Below, piece by piece: positions 1 to 6,719 of a stretch of 9,239 nucleotides of DNA (position 1 is its first letter; every line of letters starts with the position of its first letter). The position numbers and the translations under genes are program-made. The stretch comes from Acidobacteriaceae bacterium. Its GTDB lineage: Bacteria; Acidobacteriota; Terriglobia; Terriglobales; Acidobacteriaceae. Where the stretch lies: contig PLKR01000337.1 in the NCBI GenBank assembly GCA_003140655.1, positions 1 to 9,239 of the forward strand, in the 5' to 3' direction. The notes under the pieces were generated by a model, which saw only the letters and a program-made list of their open reading frames with translations, ran no database searches and was not told the DNA's origin.

Positions 1-1770
1 TATTCGGCCGGTGCGGTGCTCTACGAAATGGCTACTGGTAAGCGTCCTTTTCAAGGAAAAGTCCCGACCGCCATCTCGGAAGCCATACTGCACACGGAAC
101 CAGTCTCCCCGCGCCAGTTGAGTCCGACAATTTCGTCGGCCCTCGAATCAGTCATTTTGAAGTGTCTGGAAAAAAAACCCGCAACCCGCTATCAGACGGC
201 GCGAGAGTTGTCCGCCGACCTCCGACGAGTGCGAACACCGAGCGCCGACATCAGTGCTGGCGCGAAGCCGGCCAGCGTTCGCGCCCGCTGGGTGCTGATT
301 ACTTCGCTGATGGCGATACTGGGAGTCGCGGCGCCAATTTCCTTTCTTAAGGTCCGTGCCTGGCAGGCGCGCACGAAGGCCACGAGTCAAATTCCCAGCA
401 TTAAGTCTTTGGCGGTGCTGCCGCTGGAAAATCTGTCGCGTGATCCAGAACAGGAGTACTTCGCGGATGGGATGACTGATGAGTTGACAACTGAGTTGGC
501 ACACATCAGTGCTTTGCGGGTTGTCTCGCGCACCTCTGCCATGCGTTATAAACGGACTACCAAGACGCTGCCGCAAATTGCGCGAGAGCTGCAGGTCGAC
601 GGTGTGATTGAGGGTTCGGTGCTGCGTTCAGATGGGTCCGTCCGTATCAACACCCAATTAGTGCAGGCGGACCCGGACAGGGAACTGTGGGCGCACAGTT
701 ATCAACGCGAGTTGAAGGACGTTCTGCAGTTGCAGGGTGAACTGGCGCATGACATCGCGGAGCAGATCAAAATCAAAATCACGCCTCAGGAGGAACTGCG
801 TTTAGCGATCACTCGAACCGTCGACCCCGGTTCCCATGAGGCCTATCTCAGGGGTCTTTACCACTTGAATAAGGGGACGGAGGAGAATTACCGGGACGCC
901 AGGAACGACTTCGAGGAGGCCATTGCACTTGATCCCAACTATGCACCAGCCTACGCGGGGTTAGCGGACTATTTTTGGGCCACGGACGAATTGCCGCCGC
1001 GCACGGCAATGCCATGGGCCAGGGAAAACGTTCTAAAAGCGCTGGCGCTCGACGACGGCTTGGCGGATGCCCACAAAGCATTAGCGAGTATCAAATTCTA
1101 CGGCGATTGGGATTGGGTTGCTGCAGAGAACGAGTTCAAGCGCGCTCTCGCATTGAATCCAAGCTATTCCGAAGGCCACCGCATGTATTCCCTGTATCTG
1201 TCGGCATTGGGGCGGGAAGAGGATGCTTTCGCCGAGATACAAACCGCCCAGCGGCTGGATCCTCTTTCACTTGCAACCAGCGTGACCGCTGGATGGATCT
1301 CTTATTACGCCCGTCAATATGATCGTGCCCTGCAACAATGCCGGGGCGTGCTTGAACTAGACCCCAATTGGAGCGGGGCCCACGAGTGTCTTGGTGATGT
1401 TTACACAGCGAAGGGAAACTTCCCGCAGGCGATCGCCGAGGCCAAGCATGCAGCAACCGATTACGGTCATGATCCGATGCGTCTTGCCGGATTGGGCCGC
1501 ATTTACGCGCTGGCCGGGAGGGAATCGGATGCGCGCAAGATCCTCGCCGAGCTGAACCAGGCTTCGAAAACCAAATACATAGCGCCATATTTCTTCGCCA
1601 TCATTGAAGGCGCACTGGGAGAAAAAGACCAGGCGTTCGCCTGGCTGGAAAAAGGGCTCAACGGCCGCGATCCTTACCTCGCCCGGTTGAGAGTTGACGT
1701 TGCAATGGATCCGTTGCGGTCTGATGCGCGCTTTAAGCTACTACTGCAGCGTGTAGGCCTTGGGGATTAG
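1..1770 (+). CDS. Membrane Ser/Thr protein kinase with TolB-like domain and TPRs (5' truncated)
   Basis: The reading frame is open at the window edge, so the ATP-binding and catalytic lobes are missing. The first visible residues (YSAGAVLYEMATGKRPFQG) match the subdomain IX-X region of Hanks-type kinases, and LEKKPATRYQTAREL near visible residues 56-70 matches subdomain XI with its conserved Arg. A basic linker leads to one transmembrane segment (about 97-117). Next comes a TolB/FlgO-like domain (about 135-262: LAVLPLENLS, YFADGMTDELTTEL, VDGVIEGSV, WAHSYQREL), which is often seen in adenylate-cyclase and kinase fusions. Tetratricopeptide repeats run from about residue 275 to the end (DPNYAPAYAGLADYF, DPNWSGAHECLGDVY). 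The likely topology is a cytoplasmic kinase with an exported sensory or scaffold half. This fusion is common in Acidobacteriota. The substrate is unknown. The gene converges on the next one with a 14-bp gap, and I see no clear terminator there. Confidence 0.93.
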   Translation, partial: YSAGAVLYEMATGKRPFQGKVPTAISEAILHTEPVSPRQLSPTISSALESVILKCLEKKPATRYQTARELSADLRRVRTPSADISAGAKPASVRARWVLITSLMAILGVAAPISFLKVRAWQARTKATSQIPSIKSLAVLPLENLSRDPEQEYFADGMTDELTTELAHISALRVVSRTSAMRYKRTTKTLPQIARELQVDGVIEGSVLRSDGSVRINTQLVQADPDRELWAHSYQRELKDVLQLQGELAHDIAEQIKIKITPQEELRLAITRTVDPGSHEAYLRGLYHLNKGTEENYRDARNDFEEAIALDPNYAPAYAGLADYFWATDELPPRTAMPWARENVLKALALDDGLADAHKALASIKFYGDWDWVAAENEFKRALALNPSYSEGHRMYSLYLSALGREEDAFAEIQTAQRLDPLSLATSVTAGWISYYARQYDRALQQCRGVLELDPNWSGAHECLGDVYTAKGNFPQAIAEAKHAATDYGHDPMRLAGLGRIYALAGRESDARKILAELNQASKTKYIAPYFFAIIEGALGEKDQAFAWLEKGLNGRDPYLARLRVDVAMDPLRSDARFKLLLQRVGLGD

Positions 1771-1784
1771 AGTCTCTTGCTTCG

Positions 1785-2135
1785 CTACTCAAAACATGGC
1801 ACTTCGACCACAACCGTATTGCTCGCCCTGCCGTGAACCAACAGGAAATTCCAGTGAGGAGGGTTACAGGGCACTGGTCCGGGTGGGACTGAAACCCGCG
1901 GAAGAATAGCATTTACGTCTTTCGAGAAAATGTCATTGTCGTTCAGAAATTGCAGCAGCGCTCCGTCGTTTTCCACCTGTTGCTTCGCGCCCGTGGTCCG
2001 CGCCCGCAGGATCGCCGTCTCCGGCCATTTATGGCTGGTGTCGTTCAGTTGCCAAACTCTCAGCACATCAAGCGTTTCCCCGTTGATCGGCAGCGTGATC
2101 CAAGTAGGAGCGTCTGGCTTTTTCTTGTGTTCCAT
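1785..2135 (-). CDS. Hypothetical protein, 116 aa
   Basis: I do not recognise this family. The ATG at 2135 is preceded by a strong Shine-Dalgarno (GGGAGG, 5 bp before the ATG), which supports both the gene and the start. The product is soluble, with no signal peptide or membrane helix. It begins with a charged MEHKKK stretch, followed by a segment with alternating hydrophobic residues (TWITLPINGETLDVLRVWQL) that suggests beta strands. A Pro-rich stretch (about residues 82-95) precedes a hydrophobic C-terminus (WNFLLVHGRASNTVVVEV). It has two cysteines and no obvious catalytic motif. It is transcribed toward the kinase gene and ends 14 bp from that gene's stop. About 390 bp of apparently non-coding DNA lies upstream. 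The overlapping plus-strand frame at 1930-2418 has low-complexity, Ser/Arg-rich content typical of an antisense shadow. Confidence 0.72.
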   Translation of the reverse strand: MEHKKKPDAPTWITLPINGETLDVLRVWQLNDTSHKWPETAILRARTTGAKQQVENDGALLQFLNDNDIFSKDVNAILPRVSVPPGPVPCNPPHWNFLLVHGRASNTVVVEVPCFE

Positions 2136-2528
2136 GGCAACCTCCCTGCACTTACGCTGCGGTTCTACACCTTTTGCTTACGCAGAGTCAAATGGTGGTC
2201 TCGATCTGCGGCATGCAGGGCGACGAGATGCCAGGAGGAGCCCTGTACATTCGACAATCCCTTACGGAAACGCAGTGGCGTGGTTGCGGGCGAGCATGAA
2301 AGCGATCGCAATGCACACGATCTTCTGGATTGATACTCCCGCTCAAGTTCCGATTAGCGCGCTGCTCATAGAAGTGCCCCGGCCCGCACGAGATCGCACG
2401 GCGAGATCTTCTCCTTGATGAATTACCAGCGATGAACGCCGTAGTGTTGACCGAACTGATCAACTACCCGATGGCGGCTATGCGGAAGTAATCCAGAAAA
2501 AAATTGAGTGGCTCTCTCTCACCGGCTG
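2136..2528. other. Gene-poor spacer
   Basis: About 390 bp with no convincing gene. The longest frames (2188-2463 on minus, the end of 1930-2418 on plus) lack a ribosome binding site and have Arg/Ser/Cys-rich composition. A run of seven A at 2497-2503 reads as a U-tract on the minus strand, about 25 bp beyond the zinc-finger gene stop. I could not find a good stem in front of it, so it is only a weak terminator candidate. The promoter of the 1785-2135 gene should lie at the left edge of this spacer. Confidence 0.5.
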
Positions 2529-2708
2529 TTATCGTTTGCTGCGCTCCGTTTCCACGGCCTCGGCTGCGGAAAGTTTTCGATCTCGGTGTGGCTCGGTGCG
2601 TAGGGCACCCGTATGCAGTTCACAACCTTCCCCGATCGCTGCCCCACAAGTTGGGCAAGGCACGGATAACATCTGTTTCAGAGTGAGTTCCTTGCTTTTC
2701 ACCACCAC
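2529..2708 (-). CDS. Mini zinc-finger protein (CPxC...C...H), about 59 aa
   Basis: A tiny protein whose core is one compact metal-binding motif: C18-P-T-C21-G, then C29, then TG-x-x-R-x-x-PH41-R-x-R. This matches the short zinc-binding domain (CPxCG...C....G..R..PH..R) found in actinophage and acidobacterial small proteins, usually taken to bind zinc and perhaps nucleic acid. No other domain is present. The start is uncertain. An ATG at 2753 would give 74 aa, but it has no ribosome binding site and its first codons lie inside the repeated 16-bp motif at 2737-2752. The GTG at 2708 follows GGAGAGG by 8 bp and is preferred here. An ATG at 2672 is also possible. The gene is divergent from the crp-like gene, and the shared 190-bp interval holds two copies of the motif. 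Co-regulation of the pair is inferred. Confidence 0.75.
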   Translation of the reverse strand: MVVKSKELTLKQMLSVPCPTCGAAIGEGCELHTGALRTEPHRDRKLSAAEAVETERSKR

Positions 2709-2736
2709 ATGATGAGCCTCTCCGCAGCCGGAAAAA

Positions 2737-2752
2737 TGCTCAATATTGCTCA
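2737..2752 (-). promoter_or_regulatory. 16-bp motif copy 1, upstream of zinc-finger gene
   Basis: Read on the minus strand the site is TGAGCA-ATAT-TGAGCA, a perfect hexamer direct repeat with a 10-bp period. Because CAATATTG lies at the centre, it also forms a partial palindrome. The last base is 28 bp before the preferred GTG start. No good -10 hexamer follows, unlike at the other three copies. Confidence 0.6.
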
Positions 2753-2816
2753 TTTTTAAACACGTTGGTCACGCGGCAGGTTTCATTTTGCGTTTGCCAG
2801 CGGTGGCTACCAATTC

Positions 2817-2832
2817 TGAGCAAAAGTGAACA
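2817..2832 (+). promoter_or_regulatory. 16-bp motif copy 2, upstream of crp-like gene
   Basis: The plus-strand site is TGAGCA-AAAG-TGAACA. It ends 67 bp before the GTG start of the crp-like gene and faces that gene. Its position would allow autoregulation if the encoded protein binds it, which is an inference. Confidence 0.6.
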
Positions 2833-2854
2833 TCTTTACTGGTCACCATTCCGC

Positions 2855-2860
2855 TAAAAT
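2855..2860 (+). promoter_or_regulatory. Probable -10 element of crp-like gene
   Basis: TAAAAT lies 22 bp after the 16-bp motif and about 40 bp before the GTG start. There is no recognisable -35 at normal spacing, so the upstream motif may substitute for it, as expected of an activator-dependent promoter. Confidence 0.45.
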
Positions 2861-2899
2861 GCTGGTGGGTGTATTTCAAACACTGGAAGAAGGCTTTTG

Positions 2900-3568
2900 G
2901 TGCCACCAACTAGATCGGCCAAGAAAACGTTCGATTTCGACCCAAAGGAATTCCTTGCCACCATCGGCGAGGGTAGGAAAGCCGTGGCCTCTCCCAAGAA
3001 ACAAACAATCTTCACGCAGGGGGACGCGGCTGACACAATCTTCTACATCCAGGAAGGCAAGGTTCGACTCACTGTCGTATCCAAGATTGGCAAGGAAGCA
3101 ACCCTGGGCATATTGGGCAAGGGAGAGTTTTTCGGAGAAGGTAGCTTGGCTGGACAGCCTTTACGCATGGGGTCTGCAACCGCAATGACGGACTGCCAAC
3201 TTCTGCAAATTGACAAGAAGGCCATGACGCTTGCGCTCCACCGAGAACACAGGTTCTCGGATATGTTCGTAGCCTATCTGCTGACACGGAACATTCGATA
3301 CGAAGAGGATTTGGTTGACCAACTCTTCAATTCCAGCGAAAAGAGGCTGGCTCGGATTCTTCTACTGCTTGCACACTTCGGCAAGGAAGGTGCACCCGAG
3401 ACTGTAATCCCTAAGATCAGCCAGGAGACCCTCGCGGAGATGGTAGGCACAACCCGGTCGCGGGTCAGTTTCTTCATGAATAGGTTCAGAAAGTTAGGCT
3501 TCCTTGACTATGGCGAGAGCGGGCTGCAAGTTCATAGTTCACTTCTAAGTATCGTTCTCCACGACTAG
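2900..3568 (+). CDS. Crp/Fnr-family transcriptional regulator
   Basis: The 222-aa product has the family's usual length and order. An N-terminal cyclic-nucleotide-type beta roll (about residues 30-130) contains FTQGDAADTIFYIQEGKVRL, then GEFFGEGSLAGQPLRMGSATA, which corresponds to the phosphate-binding cassette of CAP. A long dimerisation helix follows (about 125-150), then a winged helix-turn-helix (ISQETLAEMVGTTRSRVSFFMNRFRKLGF, about 174-202). Only one cysteine is present, so an FNR-type Fe-S cluster is excluded. The cassette keeps Glu and Arg but not the exact Arg-Ser pair of E. coli CAP, so I cannot name a ligand. AGAAGG sits 6 bp before the GTG at 2900, which makes it a better start than the TTG at 2897. 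A copy of the 16-bp motif and a TAAAAT box lie upstream. Close paralogs are typical of Acidobacteriota. Confidence 0.93.
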   Translation: MPPTRSAKKTFDFDPKEFLATIGEGRKAVASPKKQTIFTQGDAADTIFYIQEGKVRLTVVSKIGKEATLGILGKGEFFGEGSLAGQPLRMGSATAMTDCQLLQIDKKAMTLALHREHRFSDMFVAYLLTRNIRYEEDLVDQLFNSSEKRLARILLLLAHFGKEGAPETVIPKISQETLAEMVGTTRSRVSFFMNRFRKLGFLDYGESGLQVHSSLLSIVLHD

Positions 3569-3847
3569 CTTCCGCGCGGAAATCCCATCAGCTCTAAAGA
3601 CAGCGCCTCTGGGGTCAAATCCAATTGGATACGGGCTCCGTGTCGATCGGTGAGCTTAGCTGCTAATTTTGGGGAAGATAACGATTGGAAAGAAGGTGGT
3701 TCAAAGGGCAGTTCTCTGTGTAGTTCTCCATGAATCGTTCGAATGCCAGATCCCGAGAAGGCGACTGTTCATTCCCCATCCGCGATTTCTGGCGCCGAAC
3801 AACGTATACTCGCGACATACCCTGATTTCGCCTGAAGAGATAAGAGA

Positions 3848-4054
3848 ATGCCAGACGAAGAGTGGATCAAGACACTCGAAGACGGCAGAAAAGTGAAATT
3901 CATCTACCAAGAACTGCCGGAGGACGCGGCATTTATCGCCGCTCAGCTTGCAGGTAATGAGGTTGTCTATTCTGTCGTATTAGCCAAAGCAGGGAACCCG
4001 CTTAGTCGTGAAGATGTTGAAAGTCATTTCGAGGGCGAGCTTTCGAAGAAGTAA
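3848..4054 (+). CDS. Hypothetical protein, 68 aa
   Basis: I do not recognise this small, soluble, acidic protein. It starts with MPDEEWIKTLEDGRKVKFIY, where the middle looks like paired beta strands. An Ala-rich helical part follows (DAAFIAAQLAG), then a hydrophobic strand (VVYSVVLAK) and a charged helical tail (SREDVESHFEGELSKK). There is no signal peptide, cysteine or catalytic motif. The ATG at 3848 has only a weak purine-rich ribosome binding site (AAGAGA). A TATACT hexamer at 3805-3810 is a plausible -10 with a leader of about 30 nt, but I see no matching -35. The gene lies 279 bp after the crp-like gene, so it probably has its own promoter. Codon content and the absence of competing frames support a real gene. 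Confidence 0.6.
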   Translation: MPDEEWIKTLEDGRKVKFIYQELPEDAAFIAAQLAGNEVVYSVVLAKAGNPLSREDVESHFEGELSKK

Positions 4055-4221
4055 TAACCACTCGGTCACAAAAGAATGGTGTTTCACAGGATTTCCCGTA
4101 TTGAGTAATCGGCTGGCAGTTTGGAAAACTGCCCCGCATTGCGAAACGGAAAGTCTACAAAACAATTACAATCGCCCGCGCCAAGGCTGCCTCCTCAAAA
4201 GCTCGATTCGCCCGACCCGCC

Positions 4222-4245
4222 AAGAAGAAAGCCTCCCGCGAGGCT
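4222..4245 (-). terminator. Intrinsic terminator of receiver gene
   Basis: On the minus strand AGCCTC and GAGGCT form a perfect 6-bp stem around a GCGG loop (4245-4230), followed directly by a T-rich tract (TTTCTTCTT pattern, 4230-4222). It lies 47 bp beyond the stop of the receiver gene, in the right orientation to end its transcript. Confidence 0.7.
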
Positions 4246-4291
4246 GAACTCAATTGTGAAACGATGTGTCTCCGCTTACAAGTCCTTCTCG

Positions 4292-4756
4292 TCAATTGCC
4301 GATTGAGGAGTGTCGGCCTGCCAACAGCCCGACTCGTCCCGTGACCTGCCGGGAAGACAGAGATGCGGCTGCGTTTGCCCCAAGCTTTCCTTCATGACGC
4401 AGTGCCGGCTTCGCACTCAGTACAAAGTGAACGGTCGCCAACAGGAATTGCACCCCGTCGGACTTGGTCACGAGGGCATCTACGGACTTCAAAGCACCGT
4501 CGGGCAATTCCAGGTGGTCGGTCAGCATGACAATGGGAACCGTCGGCCGCACCTGCTTGATCTCAGCCGCGATGACTGAGCCATCCAAAAGGCCCAAGTG
4601 GTACTCGAGCACAATCGCATCCACGGGCCGCGACATGAAAAGCCGTAAACCATCGTGACCATTAGTAGCGGTTACCAGCTCGTATCCGTTTTCCTCCAAC
4701 AAACTCAGTTGGGCTGGATTCCGGTGTATACACAGTAGAGTGCTGTTGGTCCCCAT
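4292..4756 (-). CDS. Stand-alone receiver protein lacking the phosphoacceptor Asp
   Basis: A 154-aa protein made of one CheY-like receiver fold with no output domain, plus a tail of about 35 residues without a recognisable motif. The fold is visible as NSTLLCIHRNPAQLSLL (strand 1/helix 1), DAIVLEYHLGLLDG (strand 3), VPIVMLTDH (strand 4) and VDALVTKSDG (strand 5). Thr79 and Lys98 fill the conserved switch positions. The acidic pair after strand 1 is replaced by His-Arg-Asn (11-13), and the phosphoacceptor position holds Glu51 instead of Asp. Normal phosphorylation is therefore unlikely, and the Glu could mimic a permanently active state. Starts at 4756 and 4765 are both possible, and neither has a Shine-Dalgarno. 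The frame can be extended to 4798, but that extension runs through the regulatory motif. No histidine kinase is adjacent. Confidence 0.85.
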   Translation of the reverse strand: MGTNSTLLCIHRNPAQLSLLEENGYELVTATNGHDGLRLFMSRPVDAIVLEYHLGLLDGSVIAAEIKQVRPTVPIVMLTDHLELPDGALKSVDALVTKSDGVQFLLATVHFVLSAKPALRHEGKLGANAAASLSSRQVTGRVGLLAGRHSSIGN

Positions 4757-4764
4757 GCGGATCA

Positions 4765-4772
4765 TGTATATA
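4765..4772 (-). promoter_or_regulatory. -10-like element of receiver gene
   Basis: TATATACA on the minus strand contains two overlapping -10-like hexamers. TATACA begins 21 bp after the 16-bp motif, matching the spacing at the crp-like and 8206 genes. Initiation about 7 bp further would fall almost at the ATG at 4756, which fits a leaderless or nearly leaderless mRNA and the missing ribosome binding site. Confidence 0.4.
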
Positions 4773-4791
4773 GCCAGGCTTGCCACAATTC

Positions 4792-4807
4792 TGTTCAAAA
4801 TTGCTCA
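4792..4807 (-). promoter_or_regulatory. 16-bp motif copy 3, upstream of receiver gene
   Basis: The minus-strand site is TGAGCA-ATTT-TGAACA. It ends 35 bp before the preferred ATG and faces the receiver gene. It differs from copy 4 (8066-8081) at only one of 16 positions. Confidence 0.65.
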
Positions 4808-4996
4808 TCCAAGGGGTCGGAGGAAAGAACGGGCGGTCAAAAACCAGTACTCTCAAAAGCCACGGGAGAGCCGAATATATTCTCAGGCCGTGATTCTGGT
4901 TTCGTGGAACCGAGGGGGTTTCACCGCAGATTCGAGTGATCAGCGGCAACAAGCGCCTGGGCAACCGTGCGCATGTTGCCGGCGATCCGTAATTTT

Positions 4997-5030
4997 CGAC
5001 GAGCTAATACGACATCGTTCTGTCTCGTCG
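4997..5030. repeat. 7-bp inverted repeat with 20-bp spacer
   Basis: CGACGAG (4997-5003) and CTCGTCG (5024-5030) are perfect inverted arms, 21 bp beyond the stop of the peptidoglycan-binding gene. Neither strand has a U-tract after the stem, so it is a poor intrinsic terminator. It could be an mRNA 3' stem or a protein site. The rest of the 4808-5051 interval shows no gene. Confidence 0.4.
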
Positions 5031-5051
5031 CTGCACTGGAAAGAACTCAGA

Positions 5052-5552
5052 TTACTGCGGGTCGTTGTCGTTCTCAGCTTGAAGTGTCTTCTTGCTGTCT
5101 GTTCGACCGCTTTCAGCAGCGGTGACTCTCTTGACCGCTTTCCCTCGTGTCATGCCTGTTCTCCGCGAACCTTCAGCCCACTTTATGCCAGCCGAAGGTT
5201 TGCCTTGCGTAGTCTCGTGGTTCGTCTCCCCGCCACCCTCTGGTTTGACTCCGAGTTTACCAGCCGTCTGCGCATCAAGCTGTCCGGTGACTGGCAGATT
5301 TTCGGCTTTCTGAAATCCGCGAATGCTCGCCCGAGTTCGGAAACCGAAGACGCCATCGACCTCCGCGCGGTAGTGTCCTTTACCCCGCAGAGTTTGCTGC
5401 ATCTTCTTGACATCGCTCCGATGCCTGGCCGCCGGTAGTTCTTTGTTCCGGTTGGCTTCCGAAGCGAGCGGTATCGGGAGTGGTCCGGAGATCCCTGTCG
5501 TCAGGAATATGAAGACAATCCCAGCCCATACAGCTTTGCCGGCTAAGAACAT
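5052..5552 (-). CDS. Exported peptidoglycan-binding domain protein
   Basis: A 166-aa protein with an N-terminal signal peptide (hydrophobic core AVWAGIVFIFLTTGI, residues 7-21). One PG_binding_1 domain follows at about residues 45-102, with the usual features: VKKMQQTLRGKGHY, VDGVFGFRTRASIRGFQ, then LPVTGQLDAQTAGKLGV. This domain binds cell-wall peptidoglycan and usually anchors a partner or catalytic domain to the wall. Here the remaining 60 or so residues are polar, low-complexity and Lys/Thr/Glu-rich, without a hydrolase. The ATG at 5552 is preceded by GAGGAGAAGG, a strong ribosome binding site. The gene follows the 5639-6529 gene by 86 bp on the same strand without a visible terminator, so co-transcription with the two upstream envelope genes is likely. 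The large plus-strand frame over this region is an antisense shadow. Confidence 0.88.
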   Translation of the reverse strand: MFLAGKAVWAGIVFIFLTTGISGPLPIPLASEANRNKELPAARHRSDVKKMQQTLRGKGHYRAEVDGVFGFRTRASIRGFQKAENLPVTGQLDAQTAGKLGVKPEGGGETNHETTQGKPSAGIKWAEGSRRTGMTRGKAVKRVTAAESGRTDSKKTLQAENDNDPQ

Positions 5553-5638
5553 TCCTTCTCCTCGATGGTTCGGTTTGATGTCAAATACCCGTTCGGACAG
5601 TGATAAGACTGCTGTCGCTGTAACTTTTGCCGCACGAA

Positions 5639-6529
5639 CTAGCGATTATCCGCTACAACTATCGGTCGGTTGAGTATGTCCGCGGCCTGAGTAAGCGTCA
5701 GGTCATCGGCTACTCGGTGGAAGTCCCGATGGTTTTCCCTCTTCTGCACACCAATCGTCGCGAACAGGAGAGCTTTCCCTGTCATCTCCAAACTCAGGGT
5801 AGTCATGTCCCAATGGCCAGGGACAACTTCTGCCTGCCTAACCTCAAAGTGGCCTCCCTTGTCCAAGTGTCCCAGCAGGCCGAATCCGAATTTCACGGTC
5901 TGCGTGAGATGACCATCAAACCCAGCCAGTCGCTGCTGTTTGCAGTCGACCCACATCTCGCCTTCCATGTCATGGAAAACGCGGGCCTCCAGGGAGGGCG
6001 CGTGAAAATTCGGGTTTGGTCTGAAGCTCAGCTTTACCAAGTTTCCGTCACCACCCGCGTAGCTGAACACAAATGCATCAGGCAGCATCTTGAACAGCCG
6101 TCTCCCCTGTAGGGTCTCCGCATCAAGGGCTCGCCGCAATTTTTGTTGCGCACTTGGACTGATCGTTAACTCCCGCACGCGCTGGTCCTCTTCCAACTGT
6201 TGTTTCGCGGTAAGCGGGCGGTCGTTAATAGATAGGAGTCGACTGAGAGAACCTTCTTTGGTCTCAACAATTTCCTCGACCTGTTTCTTCCCATATTGTT
6301 CTTTTTCTAATCGGTACATCCAGTTGGTGTGGTCATCTTGGAAGGTTAGTTCGTTAGTCACTACTCGTTGCGCGAGGTCGTTGGCCGACACCTGGCTGCT
6401 GGGAACGGACTGAGGACGCGCGGATACACCGAGCAGGATGATAATCAGTGTAAGCGGTACGGCGCTGCGTATCAGTCTCACAGCCAATGACGACGCCAGC
6501 GCATGGCACGTTTTGAACCAGCTCTGCAT
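5639..6529 (-). CDS. Exported protein of unknown function, 296 aa
   Basis: I cannot name this protein. From the ATG at 6529 it begins with a basic n-region and a hydrophobic core (SAVPLTLIIILLGVSA, about residues 22-37), so it is exported or anchored. After a charged helical segment (KEQYGKKQVEEIVETKEG) comes a beta-rich region with aromatic and Gly patterns (FVFSYAGGDGNLVKLSF, MEGEMWVDCKQQRLAGFDG, VKFGFGLLGHLDKGGHFEV). The order of these segments recalls LolA/LolB-like lipoprotein-carrier folds, but that is only an impression. The C-terminus is polar. The frame extends to 6661, but that upstream part starts at TTG and has no signal-peptide logic. GGAG 10 bp before the ATG at 6529 is an acceptable ribosome binding site. 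An ATG at 6613 is the alternative. It sits between the transglycosylase-like and peptidoglycan-binding genes, suggesting an envelope role. Confidence 0.8.
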   Translation of the reverse strand: MQSWFKTCHALASSLAVRLIRSAVPLTLIIILLGVSARPQSVPSSQVSANDLAQRVVTNELTFQDDHTNWMYRLEKEQYGKKQVEEIVETKEGSLSRLLSINDRPLTAKQQLEEDQRVRELTISPSAQQKLRRALDAETLQGRRLFKMLPDAFVFSYAGGDGNLVKLSFRPNPNFHAPSLEARVFHDMEGEMWVDCKQQRLAGFDGHLTQTVKFGFGLLGHLDKGGHFEVRQAEVVPGHWDMTTLSLEMTGKALLFATIGVQKRENHRDFHRVADDLTLTQAADILNRPIVVADNR

Positions 6530-6719
6530 CTCGTCATTGCTCCAATGCGACAACGCTGCCCACGGTCGAACGTTAGTGTCGCCCGCGGATGGGTTCCTCG
6601 CAGTTTCGATCATGAACGAAGTGCACCCAAAAAGCTGGTCAAAATCGCGCACTTTCCCCAACTGTTCACCGGGATGCGGCGATCATCGTGGCATGCTCTT
6701 CAGTACATTCGGCGCCAAA

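Noticed and set aside
1930..2418. 162-aa plus-strand frame
   Set aside because: It is mostly antisense to the 116-aa minus-strand gene, which has a strong Shine-Dalgarno. The translation lacks domain-like features.
2188..2463. 91-aa minus-strand frame in the spacer
   Set aside because: No ribosome binding site, Arg/Ser/Pro/Cys-rich composition, no recognisable motif.
3570..3581. TTCCGCGCGGAA palindrome just after the crp-like stop
   Set aside because: The stem is short (4-5 bp with a tight loop) and not followed by a T-run, so it is not a credible terminator.
4105..4341. Plus-strand frame with a Lys/Ala/Arg-rich histone-tail-like stretch (AKRKVYKTITIARAKAA, then SKARFARPAKKKASREAE)
   Set aside because: There is no ATG, GTG or TTG start after the upstream stop, and part of the Lys-rich run is the complement of the terminator U-tract and stem at 4222-4245.
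5005..5013. TAATACGAC, which resembles the start of a T7-type phage promoter
   Set aside because: Only nine bases match and the rest of the consensus is absent. No phage genes are present.
4740..5438. 232-aa plus-strand frame
   Set aside because: It is antisense to the receiver start and to the peptidoglycan-binding gene, which has a signal peptide, a domain and a strong ribosome binding site.
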